From NCBI GenBank assembly GCA_030544215.1, contig JARZZO010000009.1, positions 49,967,129-50,031,128 on the forward strand: DNA of 64,000 bases. The letters run 5' to 3'. Position numbers and translations under genes: made by a program. Numbering within the stretch: the stretch's first letter is position 1; every line of letters starts with the position of its first letter. The notes below the pieces were generated by a model. The model was not told the origin of the DNA, searched no databases, and worked only from the letters and a program-made list of their open reading frames with translations. Shown here piece after piece: positions 44,501-55,119 of the stretch. Source of the stretch: Zantedeschia hybrid cultivar. Lineage: Eukaryota; Streptophyta; Magnoliopsida; Alismatales; Araceae.

Positions 44501-45543
44501 AAGAAGGCATTATATGGGCTGAGACAATCCCCAAGAGCTTGGTTATCAACAAGGGAGCTCTGACCATGCTCTCTTCACCAAATGGATAAATGGTCGAGTA
44601 GTGGTTCTCCTTGTGTATGTGGATGATATGATCATCATTGGAGATCATTCGGTAGAGATAAAAAAGTTAAAGGATAGTTTAACACATGAATTTGCTATTA
44701 AAGATCTTGGAGAGCTGAAGTATTTCCTTGACGTTAAGGTTGCTAAATCTTAGCATGGTTTGTACATTTGCCAATGGAAGTATGCCCTTAATTTGCTTCA
44801 AGAAACTGGAAAGATGGGGATGTAAACCAGCTTTCACTTCTATAGAGACAAATCATGGGCTCTCAGAGTCAATGGGAGAACTTTTGTATGAAGCTCACAA
44901 GGGTACCCACAAGCCATTGTTGCTATCTCTCATTCGACTTGACATTGCGTATGCTGTGAGCATATTGTTAGTCAGTTTGCATGCTCCACGGGTTCTACAT
45001 ATGTGGGCTGTAGAGCGAATATTATTTTACATCAAATCCTGCCTTAGTAAAGGATTCTTATATAACTAAGGCAGCCCACCTGAATGTTGATGGCTTGGAC
45101 TAGTTCTCGAGATGATAGGCGGTCGACAACTAGCTATTGTTTATTTCATGGTGGAAAGCTTATTACTCTGCGCAATAAGAAACAAATTGTGTGTGCTCGT
45201 TCTAGTGCTGAAGCTGAGTATCATGTAATGGCACATGGTATTACAGAGATATTATGGTTGAAGCTTTTCCTTCAAGATCTTAGAGTTCAAGTTCATCTTC
45301 CGATGCACCTCTATTGTGACGGTAAAGCTGCCATCAACATCGCTAATAATCTAGTTCAGCACGACAGCACAAAACATGTCGAGATCGATTGCCATTTCAT
45401 CTGAGAGAAGCTAGATGCTGGAGACATTTACCTTACCTATGTTCGATCTATTAATCAACTCTCTGATGCCTTCACCAAGGGGCTGTCTAAGGATCTTTTT
45501 ACTTCTCTGTTGTCCAAGTTGTGCATGGTTGGTATCTATGCTC
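41600..45543 (+). pseudogene. Copia gag-pol remnant
   Basis: Gag remnant from about 41,610 (Y-D-D-L-T-Y-A-I-W-E-L). An intact-looking C-x2-C-x4-H-x4-C zinc knuckle lies at 42305-42346. The protease region near 42,630 reads W-A-I-D-F-R-T-T-G-H-M-T, with the D-S-G site changed. The GAG-pre-integrase region with L-W-Y-S-R-L-G-H-L lies near 43,040, and the integrase core at about 43,260-43,550 has D-D-F, W-P-D-N-A-R-E-Y and G-V-V-E-R-K-N. RT at about 44,250-44,740 has A-L-Y-G-L-R-Q-S-P-R-A-W and the catalytic Y-V-D-D near 44,620. RNase H is at about 45,080-45,400 with S-S-A-E-A-E-Y and Y-C-D-G-K-A-A. The C-terminal L-E-G-E-C is followed by the 3' LTR. Stops and shifts occur every few hundred bases, so nothing is translatable as a whole. 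Confidence 0.88.
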
Positions 45544-45557
45544 AGCTTGAGGGGGAG
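45544..45557 (+). other. Polypurine tract of the copia element
   Basis: CTTGAGGGGGAG directly before the 3' LTR start TGCAGTAAAGG, with the purine run typical of plant copia elements. Confidence 0.7.
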
Positions 45558-45808
45558 TGCAGTAAAGGGTAGTTTTGTCTTTGTCGTGGGTTATTATATT
45601 TTTCTGTTTCTTGGTGTTTTGTGTGTTTGTAAAGGTATTCGTATGTTATTAGGGATAAGGGTATTTTGGTCCCATGTAATTTTGTAACCCTACACACACA
45701 TTAATATGAAAGTGTTGGTCGGCTGGCTGGGTAGTTGTGCTGCCGCACCCTTTTCTTTCTCTCTCTGCTGCCTCCCCCTCCTTCTTCCCCTCCTCTTGCA
45801 ATTCTTCA
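45558..45808 (+). repeat. 3' LTR of the copia element (251 bp)
   Basis: TGCAGTAAAGG...AATTCTTCA; placed by the preceding purine tract and by alignment with the 5' LTR end. Confidence 0.75.
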
Positions 45809-47079
45809 ATTACATACTTGATATGTTTAGTCAGTATTTCACATAATGAGCCATTGGATTTTATTCGAAGCTTTAGATTAAATACTACGTAACATATGTA
45901 TATGTGTACAATATACATTTATATTTATATACTCTAGTTGTGATTATTTGACCTTTTGGTTAAGAGTTGTCGTAGAGAAGAACAAATATATAGACTTTCT
46001 ATCCTCTTTTTATAGGCTCTTACCAAAGTCTAGGGAACATTTGAAAGTTGCTTCTTAATTGCTTGAGTTCAAAGTACATAGCTGAGAAGGTGGTTTTATG
46101 CTTACCGATGTGCTTCATGAGACTTATGATAGACTCTATCTGGTCCACGGTTATTGTGGGCATGTATTTGGTACCACCTCTATCTGGTCCAAGGCAGGCA
46201 GCGAATTAGGAAAACTATGCCAAATTCTTAGGTTCATCAGAGGATCTAGATGACCCCCACACAGGCGAGATTGGGTAAGGTGCTGCACATGGTTTCAACA
46301 ATACATATATTGAAAGCATTATCACCGTTGTTACTGGTTGGAGAGCACTAGGAGCTACTAAAACTGATAATGTATCAGTTCTGGCAGGTACATCAGAAGC
46401 CTGACAAAAAAAAAACAAGACAAAAACAAAAACAATTGGATTATCAGGTTAGTGGTAACCATTTGTGACTCTACATTCATTCTTGATGAACCCTTGTCCA
46501 GACTTGCAAAGGTGCTTTAGGCACACTTTACCTACCTAATAGAAAACAATACTGTAGGGATTAAAATAAACAAATAAAGAACACCAGGCAAAAGGGCACA
46601 TGTGATAAAGCACTTCACGGGCAACCCTGAGGTTGCAGCACCAAGGGGTTCATGGGCACCAACTTGGAGTTCACATGAGTTCCAACCTCATGGACATTGT
46701 CAGGCTGAGGGGGTGCCCACTACCCAAGAGTGGGCTTTGGCAGGCCCATGGCGTAAGGTACTAACGGTATCTTGTGTTTGTGGATTTACTCTTTACTTTA
46801 TTCCAAAAAAATATATATCATCTCTTAGTCCCTCATTTCTCATTGAGATTGTTTGAATTTTAATTCCGCTCAAAGAATAAATTACACAACTTTGTTTATA
46901 GCTTGGCTTATTTATTAACTAGACTTCTATCATCTTGTAAGAAATTGACTCCCAGATCAAAAATTTATCACTTGTCAATTGGCTTGTACAATCATGAAAA
47001 GTATATATGTTATTAAGAAACAACCAGGAAAATCATTACTAGAATGTTATGACTTGACCACAACACATAATTTGGGAGA
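45809..47079. other. Unassigned region between copia element and hAT-Agenet copy VII
   Basis: About 1.27 kb of single-looking sequence that breaks the macro-repeat. One plus-strand frame at about 46,090-46,404 reads coherently apart from two stops (M-Y-L-V-P-P-L-S-G-P-R-Q-A-A then F-L-G-S-S-E-D-L-D-D-P-H-T-G). It could be a decayed fragment of a coding sequence, but I do not recognise it. A GC-richer block at 46,590-46,760 is also unassigned. Confidence 0.4.
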
Positions 47080-47460
47080 AGTTGTCCAGGGGGCCTCATA
47101 CGAGGCCAAGGTTGTTTGCACCATGTTTAGGACCTGCAACTACTTGGTCATTTACCACCACCTCCTGCTCGACCACACCGATGGCGAAACTTAAGAGCCA
47201 TGTCCGCTACGGAAGATCGTGCCATATGTGTACATGTAACACCATCTTCTTGCCGTGGAAGGTTGTTTGTACCGTACTAGCACGTGGAGGCCTTGTAGGC
47301 TGGCACAACGCTAGGTGGTGGGCATATGTGGTGGTAGCCGAGCCCATAGGAGGGAAGTTGGTTCGGTTCAGCTACACGGTGTGCTTCCTTAGCCCGAAGG
47401 AGAAGATCTTTAAGGCTCCAAGCCCACCTCGAATGGGTTGATGATGTGTGGGTCCATCTT
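47080..47460 (+). pseudogene. Agenet-like gene fragment in copy VII
   Basis: Reads G-A-S-Y-E-A-K-V-V-C-T-M at 47,090-47,125, then later G-L-V-G-W-H-N-A-R-W-W and Y-T-V-C-F-L-S-P-K-E-K in a second frame. The characteristic G-A-W-Y has become G-A-S-Y. Not functional as it stands. Confidence 0.55.
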
Positions 47461-48162
47461 GAGGTGAGCATGTTGGCGACCCTCCACCCATCTCCCCCCC
47501 ACCCCAGGTGGGATTCGCGGTTGCGCCTTTAGTATGGCATTAGTCACTTTACAAAACTACCCCACTTTCTCTTTAAATCTCTAGCCTCTCTCTACTGGAC
47601 CTTCCCAAGCTCAGTGATTCGACCGTTTCTCACTGGGTGAACTCAATTATTGGTTGAGTTAACTCAAAATTGTTTTAATGAGCTAAGCTCGAGATGAGTT
47701 GCTTCCTTGCGAGCCGAGCTCATGCGCATAAAATGAGCTTGGGGTAGGTTGGGCTTAAACACGATCTCAAATGGGTTGATGATGTGTAGGTCCATCCTGA
47801 CGTAAGCATGCTGGCGACCCTCTACCCAATTCCCCCCCCCCCCCCCTAAGTGGGATTTACAGTTGCGCCTTTAGTCCGACATCAGTTACTTTACAAAAAC
47901 TTCATCCCACTTTCTCTTTAAATCTCAATCCTATCTCTACTATACCTTCCCAAGCTCTGTGATTCGACTGCTTTTGGCTGGATGAACTCAATTTATTGGT
48001 TGAGTTAATATAAAATTGTTGTAGCAAGCTGAGCTCGAGATGAGTTCCTTTCCTAACGAGCCGAGCTCGAGCCCACAAAATGAGCTCAGGGCATGCTGGG
48101 CTCAAATAATCTTGGTCGAGTCAAGCCCGAGCAAGTTGAAGCTCGATTCGTAGCCACCCTTA
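47080..48162 (+). mobile_element. hAT-Agenet repeat copy VII (left end missing)
   Basis: Begins inside the Agenet region and runs to the right terminus CCACCCTTA, followed by the target duplication GTTGGAGC (48163-48170). A block of about 95 bp at 47,433-47,525 is repeated at about 47,767-47,862, including the poly-C run. The left arm was lost where unassigned sequence begins. Confidence 0.75.
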
Positions 48163-48665
48163 GTTGGAGCCATCAAATTGGGGGCAACTCGATAATATCT
48201 CAGCAGTAACTTATTCTTTGATGAATCTCCTCCTTTGGTTTCTAACTTTAACATAAGATTTGTAGTTCCTAATATCTAGGAGACATTAATTTAAAGGCAG
48301 CTCGACAATATCAGCAACTCAAACATCGAAGAATCTCTTTTTAGGTAAGGTGATACCTTCTTATTTCTAACTTTAATATGGAAAAGATTTGCTGGTTTTA
48401 GTAAGTAGATGGAGGCATCAAATCGTGGGCAGCTCAACAATACCTCAACAGTAACTTAGACTTCGATGAATCTTCTTTTAGGTAAGATGATGCATTCATG
48501 TTCCTTTGGTTTCTAACTTTAACGTATAATAGATTTGCAGTTTTTAGGAAGTAGTTGGGTCATTAATTGGGGGCAACTCAGTAAAATCTTAGCAGCAACT
48601 CGAACTTCGATGAATCTCCTTTTCAAGTAAGGTGATGCATTTCTGCTCCTTTGGTTCTGAGTTTC
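48163..48665 (+). repeat. mini-140 minisatellite array, about 3.5 units
   Basis: Starts GTTGGAGCCATCAAATTGGG, standard units, ends at the segment E boundary near GGTTCTGAGTTTC. Confidence 0.82.
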
Positions 48666-49855
48666 TAATTAGTTATAAGATCAATGAATTATTTTCTTAT
48701 CACTTTAGATGTTAATTTTTATAACAAACTAGAATGATTAGATTGTTTGATTAAAATTTAAACGAAAAAGTAGACTGATAGTTTAACAATATAAGGAATT
48801 AATATTGCGAGTTTGGAATATATAATGCATTAGTTTGCGATATTAAAATTGTAATTCTTATATCTTCACATTATAAGACTATGGTGATGATAAGTGGCGT
48901 ACGCATACGGGTTAAGAATCAATAATATATAGAGAAACCCCTAAGAAAATTGAGCCACGGAAAGAATTGCTTAATAAATATTATCCTTATAAAAGATGGT
49001 TGCCTTGAAATGATGAACACTGGATCTCGTGTTATTATGGAACCCTTTTGAAGCCATAATTAGTTTAGTTCACAGTACTGGGAACACTGCATGAATAGAC
49101 TCGATGATTTCTTAGGGGTGAAGCACTAGTGTTTTTGGTTTTAGGCAAAGAGGAGATTTGTAGTTCTTGGTAAGCAGCTTCCATCGAGACCGCATAATAA
49201 CTTTGCACATCAAGTCTTGTCGCAAGATTGATTTATGATAAAAGTTTTACCACATTAGTTGACTCTTGTCTGTGTTTTTTTATGCATCGTAGTATGCGGT
49301 TTTAAAAGAAAATAGGGCATGAATGACAAAGTAGAATCAATGTGTTCTTAAGTTTGTGTTTCCTAAGTAATATCATAATTTAAATAAATATATATATATT
49401 AAAGCAACTAAAATTCATACAACGACCTAAAAGTGATATATATGATTTTACGATCGTTGATCGAGAAGTTGAATTCATGAGAATGTCTAGATGAATGTTT
49501 AAGTTAGTTTAGTGTGCTTAAAAATGAAAAACAAAATGCATTTGAGGTAATGAACCATCATGCAACGAGCCTTATTATTTAGTTAAGTGTTCGATTGAAA
49601 TTCTAATATAAAATTAGAGTGATAGTTTAACTTTTTGTTTTGGCAATATACTAGAATATTATCTGGTTCCAAATGAAAAATAAAATACCATGCAAAGTGC
49701 CTTCTTTGAGATCTGAGTAATAACTCGTTGATTAAAATTCTAATACAAGACTAAAGTGATAGTTTAACAATGTAGGTAATTAATATTCTACGTTTAGAAT
49801 ATAGTAGCCTCATTTTAGGACTAAGCCCTCTATGGTTTTGTTTAGGGAGAAGCAT
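48666..49855 (+). repeat. Segment E, copy 5 (complete)
   Basis: A complete, uninterrupted E of about 1.19 kb, useful as the reference: starts TAATTAGTTATAAGATCAATG and ends GTTTAGGGAGAAGCATCAATG (first 20 bases of each quoted loosely). AT-rich with no conserved frame. Confidence 0.85.
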
Positions 49856-50909
49856 CAATGTTCCTAACTTTAGTATAGAGAAGATTTGCATTTCTTAGTA
49901 TATAGTTGGAGGCATTAAATTGAGGGCAACTCAACAATATCTTAGCAGTAGCTCGAACTTTGTTGAATCTCTTTTTAGGTAAGGTGATACATTCATGCTC
50001 CTCCTTTAGTTTCTAACTTTAACAAAAGATTCGTAGTTCGTAGTAAGTAGAAGGCATCAAATTGGGGGCAGTTAGAAAATATCTCAGCAGCAACTTGATT
50101 TGGTGGATTTCCTTTCAAGTAAGGTGATCCATTCCTTCTCCTCTTTTGGTTTCTATCGTTAGCATAGATAAGATTTGTGGTTTTTAGCAGGTAGTTGGAG
50201 GCATCAAATTGGGGGTAGCTCGGTAATATCTTAGCAGTAGCTCGGAGTTAGATGAATCTCTTTTATGGTAAGGTGACACATTCATGTTCCTCTATTGGTT
50301 TCTAACTATAACATAAGATTTGTAGTTCCTAGTAAATATAAGGCATCAAATTGCAAGCAGTTCGACAATATCTCAGTAGCAACTTGAACTTGGATGCATC
50401 TCCTTTCAGGTAAGGTGATACATTCCTTATCCTCCTTTGGTTTTCATTTTTAACATATATAAGATTTGCGATTTTTTGTAAGTAGTTGGAGGCATCAAAT
50501 TGGGGTAGCTCGGTAATATCTTTACAATAACTCGGATTTCGATGAATCCTCCTTTTAGGTAAGGTGATGCATTCCTACTTATTCTTTGGTTTCTAACATT
50601 AACATAAGATTTGTAGTTCTTAGTAAGAAGGAAGCTTCAAATTGGGGGTAGCTCAACAACATCTCAACAGTAATTCGGACTTCGATGAATCTCCTTTTAG
50701 GTTAAGAGATACATTCCTTCTCCTCCTTTGGTTTCCAACTAGTTCCTAATGAGTAGAAGGCATCAAAATAGGGGAAGCTCGACAATATCTCAGTAACAAC
50801 TTAGACTTCAATGGATCTCCTTTTAGATAAGATGATATATTCTTGCTCCTCCACTGGTTTCTAACTTTAACATAGATTACATTTACAGTTTTTAATAAAT
50901 AGTTAGAGT
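49856..50909 (+). repeat. mini-140 minisatellite array, about 7.5 units
   Basis: Standard units; ends with GTTAGAGT (50902-50909), the left target duplication of copy VIII. Unit order and variants resemble the array at 516-1529, pointing to a shared ancestral unit. Confidence 0.85.
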
Positions 50910-52349
50910 TAGGGGTAGCCATAAGTCGATCTGCTCACGAGCTACTCGAGCTTGGTTCGAGTCGGGCTCGGCTCATTTAATCAATCGAACCAAGCTCGAG
51001 CTTTAATGTTGGCTCACTTGATCAAACGAGCTAGGCTCGAGCTTGACCCATTTGCTTGACCAGCTAGTAAGCTGCTTCAAAGTAAAAATACTCAATTAAT
51101 TTATATATTCGATGTCAAACTTCCATAACCAAAGGTAAACCAACGATCATAAGCCCACCATGCCAACACCGCATCATAGGTCCCCAGCATAATGAAACAT
51201 TTACATAAGTTTTTAACAAGATTATTATGAGTACTGATAAAATAATTAGGCTTTCGATCTCAAACTAAACTTCCAGAACTCCGGGTTCCTAGCGTGTGCA
51301 TGGGAGGAACTCCTAGGTGCACCCCACTACCAAGGTCATGTCACTATCGTTTGTCCAAAGCTCTCTACACCTCTGGTGAGGTGATAAGGGGGGAAAGAGA
51401 GAAAGAGAGAGAGAGAGCGAGAGAGAGAGAGAGAGGGCAATAAGGGTCTCTAATGGTGATGAAGCAGAGGTGAGCTGGACGACGAGGGCTTTCAGGGAGC
51501 TTGGTACGAGGCCAAGATTGTTTGCACCATATCGAAGACCTATTGCTACTCCATCGTCTATGACGACCTCCTGGTCGACCATGCTGATGGTTAAACTCGA
51601 GAGCCCCACTTGGGCTCCGAGAGATCGTGGCGTACGGGCACGTACATCACTGCCCCTTGCGATGGCATGTTGTGTATGACGGATCAACCTGTAGAGGCCT
51701 AGTAGGTTGGTACAATGTTGGGTGGTGGATAGGGGTGGTGGTAGCTGAGCCCACTAGGGGGAGTGGGGCCTATTACACGGTGTACTTCCCTAGCCCGCGA
51801 AAGAAGATGAAGTTTATGGCAGGGGACCTCCAAGGCTCTAACCCACCTCGAGTGGGTCCATCTCGATAGGAGCATGCCGGGGAGCGTCCTTTCCTTACAC
51901 CTCCGTCTATTGGACCTTTCCAAGCTCAAAGATTCGACTGTTTGTGGCTGGGTGAGCTTAGGTTATTGGCTAAGTTAACTTAAAAGTGTTTTAATGAGCA
52001 GAGCTCGAGCCGAGTTTGAGCCTTTCAGTTAGACATCGGTTACTTTATAAAAAGTTCAACCCACTTTCTCTTTAAATCTTAAGCCTCCCTCTAGTGGACG
52101 TTCCAAGCTTAGCGATTCGACTGTTTCTAGTTGGGTGAGCTCAGTTGATTGGCTGAGTTAACTTAAAAGTGTTCTAACGAGCACAACTTAAGTCGAGTTT
52201 AAGCTAAGTTCCTTTCATGGCGAGCTGAGCTCGAACCCATAAAAAGAGCTAGAGGTAGGCTCGGGCTCGAGCTCGAGCTCAAATAATCTTGGACGAGTCG
52301 AGCTCGAGAGAGTTAAAGCTCAATTCTGTTCAGCTCATGGCCACCCATA
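50910..52349 (+). mobile_element. hAT-Agenet repeat copy VIII
   Basis: Left end TAGGGGTAGCCATAAG, right end CATGGCCACCCATA; flanks GTTAGAGT and GTTGGAGC. Contains a GA dinucleotide run at about 51,390-51,436. Its sequence is closest to copy II, including the shared duplicated tail around 52,020-52,200. Confidence 0.8.
51440..51890 (+). pseudogene. Agenet-like gene fragment in copy VIII, broken
   Basis: Nucleotide-level match to the other copies across GAGCTGGACGACGAGGGCTT and GCTTGGTACGAGGCCAAG. The codons for the G-x-W-Y-E-A-K core are present but upstream deletions put them out of frame, and G-L-V-G-W-Y-N-V-G-W-W follows near 51,700. Confidence 0.55.
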
Positions 52350-52885
52350 GTTGGAGCTATCAAATTGGGGGCAGCTCAACAATATCTTAGCAGCAAATCA
52401 TTATTTACTGAATCTCTTTTCATATAAAGTAATGCATTTCTGTCTTCCTTTAGTTTCTAACTTTAACAAAAGATTTGTAGTTCAAGTAAGTAGAAGGCAT
52501 CAATTTGGGGGCAGCTTAGCAGTATCTCAGCAGCAACTTAGATTTCAAAGAATATCCTTTTAGGTAAGGTGATACATTCTTAGTCATCCTTAACATGGAA
52601 AAGATTTGCAAGTAGTATGTAGTTGGAGGCATCAAGTCGGGGCAGCTCGACAATATCTTAATATCAACTTAGACTTCCATAAATCTCCTTTTAGGTAAGC
52701 TGATACATACCTGCTCCTTTGGTTTTTAACTTTATCGTAGACAAGATTTATTGTTTTTAGGAAGTAGTTGGGGCCATGAAATTGGGGGCAGCTCGAAAAA
52801 ATCTTGGTAGTAACTTGGACTTTGATGAATATCTTTTCAGGTAAGGTGATACATTTCTGCTCCTTTAGTTTAAAGTTTATAAGTT
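52350..52885 (+). repeat. mini-140 minisatellite array, about 4 units
   Basis: Starts with the GTTGGAGC target duplication and standard units; ends near 52,885 at the E boundary. Confidence 0.82.
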
Positions 52886-54115
52886 ATAAGATCAATGAAT
52901 TATCTTCTTTAGTTTAGATGATAATTTTTATAATAAACCAGAATGAGTAGATTATTTTATTAAAATTTAAACGAAAAAGTAGATTAATACTTTAACAGTA
53001 TTGGGAATTAATATTGTAGGCTTAGAATATATAATGCAATAAGGTTGATTGTGTTTTTACATAGGATATACATAACCTTGCTAGATTAAAATTGTTAATT
53101 CTCTTATTTTTACATTATAAGACTATAGTGACAATAAATGGCATACACATACAAGTTACGAATCAATAAGATGCAACGAAAGTCTTAAGAAAATTGAGCC
53201 ACATAAAGAATTGCTTAATGAATGTTATTGTTATGAAAGAGTGATTGCCTTGAAATGATGAACACTTGATGTCATGTTTTTCAAATACACTTATTATGGA
53301 ACCCTTTTGAAGCAATAATTAGTATAGTTCACAGTAATGGGCACGTTGCATGACTAGAATCTTTATGATTTCTTGAGGGTGACGTGGTTTTGTTTATAAT
53401 TTTAGGCAAAAAAAAGATTTGTGGTTCTTGGTAAGCAGTTGCTAGTCGGGACCGCGCACGAAGTTTACACATCAAGTCTTGCCGATCGATTGATTTACGA
53501 CATTAGTTGACTCTTGTCTGTGTTTTCTTGATGTATCATAGTATGCGGTCTCGTAAGAAAATAGGGCACAAATGACAAAGTAGGTGAGTGTGTTCTTAAG
53601 TTTGTGTTTGCTAAGCAATATTAATTTAAATAAATAAATAAATATACATTCAGGCAACTAAAATACATACAAGGACCTCAAAACAAAATATATGATTTTA
53701 CGGTCGCTATTTGAGAAGTTGAATTCATGAGAATAGCTAAACGAGAAAGGGAAAGAAAAGAGATTAGGAGAGGAAGGAAAGATTATATTGAATTTTAAGT
53801 TAGTCTATTGTATTTGCAAATGAAAAACAAAATACATTTAAGGTCATGGATCATCATCCAAGGTGCCCTATTTGAGGTATATTTAAGTATTTGATTGAAA
53901 TTCCAATGCAAAAACTGTAAGGATAAAATAACCTTTTGTTTTGTTAATATACTAGAATATTATCTAGTTCTAGATAAAAATAAAATACATTTGAAATTCC
54001 TTGTTTAAAATTCCAATTCAAGAGTAGAGTGATAGTTTAACAATGTAGGTAATTGATATTTTAAGTTTAAAATATAACAACCTCATTCTGGGACTCTATG
54101 GTTTTGTTTAGAGAG
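52886..54115 (+). repeat. Segment E, copy 6 (complete)
   Basis: Complete E, most similar to copy 1 (it shares GGTTGATTGTGTTTTTACAT-type sequence and the GGGTGACGTGGTTTTG-type variants). It reads continuously across the point where the Tat element interrupts copy 1. Confidence 0.85.
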
Positions 54116-54950
54116 AAGCATTAATGTTTCTAGCTTTAACATAGATAAGATTTACAGTTCTTAGGACATAGTTGGAGGCGTCAAATCGAGGGCAACTCAA
54201 TAATATCTTAACAGCTTCTCGAACTTTGAAGAATCTCTTTTCAGGTAAGGTAATACATTAATGCTCCTCCTTCAGTTTGTAACTTTAACATAAGATGTGT
54301 AGTTCCTAGTAAGTAGAAGGCATCAAATTTAGGACAGTTTGACAATGTCTCAATAGTAACTTGAACTTCGATCAATCTCCTTTCAGGTAAGGTGGTACAT
54401 TTCTTCTTCTTCTTTGGTTTCTATCTTTAATACAGATAAGATCTATAATTTTTACTAGGTTGTTAGGGGTCAAATTTGGGGGTAGCTCTACAACATCTTA
54501 GTATTAACTCATATTTCGGTGAATCTCTTGTAAGGTGATACATTCTTGCTTTTTCTTTGGTTTCTAACTTTAACAAAAGATTTGTAGTCCTTAGTAAGTA
54601 GGACGCATCATATTGGGGGCAGCTTGACAATATATCTCAGCAGCAACTCATACTTTGATGAATCTCCTTTTAGGTAAGGTGATACATTCCTTCTCCTCAT
54701 TTCATAAATAAGATTTGCAGTTTTTAGTAAGCAGCTGGAGGCATTAAATTGGGTTAGCTCGACAATATCTTCGTAGTTGCTCGAATTTCAATGAATCTCC
54801 TTTTAGGTAAGGTGATACATTCCTACTTATTCTTTAGTTTATAACATTAACGTAAGATTTATAGTTCTTAGTAAGAGGGAAGCATCAAATTGGGGTAGCT
54901 CAACAATATCTCATTAGTAACTCAGACTTTGATGAATCTCCTTTTAGATG
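54116..54950 (+). repeat. mini-140 minisatellite array, about 6 units, next to remorin
   Basis: The last unit ends ...TTTGATGAATCTCCTTTTAG and is followed at once by ATGTGAGCCTTAATC. That sequence is not minisatellite and leads into the remorin exon 90 bp later. Confidence 0.85.
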
Positions 54951-55038
54951 TGAGCCTTAATCTTGCAAGCATGGTATGCATTATTACTTCTCAACTTTGT
55001 ATCATTTTTTAACTTTCTACAATCATGATCTTTGCAAG

Positions 55039-55119
55039 TTTAAGAGAGAAGAAGCAAAGATTACAGCCTGGGAAAACTTGCAGAAAGCGAAGGCCGAGGC
55101 AGCAATTATGAAACTGGAG
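55039..55119 (+). other. Remorin exon A
   Basis: 81 bp, phase 0 at both ends, AG acceptor at 55037-55038 (CTTTGCAAG) and donor GTTCTC at 55120. Encodes F-K-R-E-E-A-K-I-T-A-W-E-N-L-Q-K and on to K-L-E, with no substitutions that would break the domain. Confidence 0.85.

Larger units (their letters stand above)
40656..45808 (+). mobile_element. Degenerate Ty1/copia retrotransposon
   Basis: A 5.1-kb element with domain order gag, protease, integrase, RT, RNase H, the copia order. The 5' LTR (about 40,656-40,888) and 3' LTR (45558-45808) share AAGGGTATTTTGGTCCCAT, TAACCCTAC and ACACATTAATATG, and a CT-rich end. The first part of the 5' LTR does not align with the 3' LTR. No target duplication could be found, so the left boundary is uncertain. 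Confidence 0.85.

Noticed and set aside
51390..51436. GA-rich run as a regulatory element
   Set aside because: A simple dinucleotide repeat of variable length in each hAT-Agenet copy; no independent support for function.
1..55000. Helitron origin of the macro-repeat
   Set aside because: No TC start or CTRR hairpin end could be tied to the module borders; the hAT termini and 8-bp duplications explain the Agenet part better.
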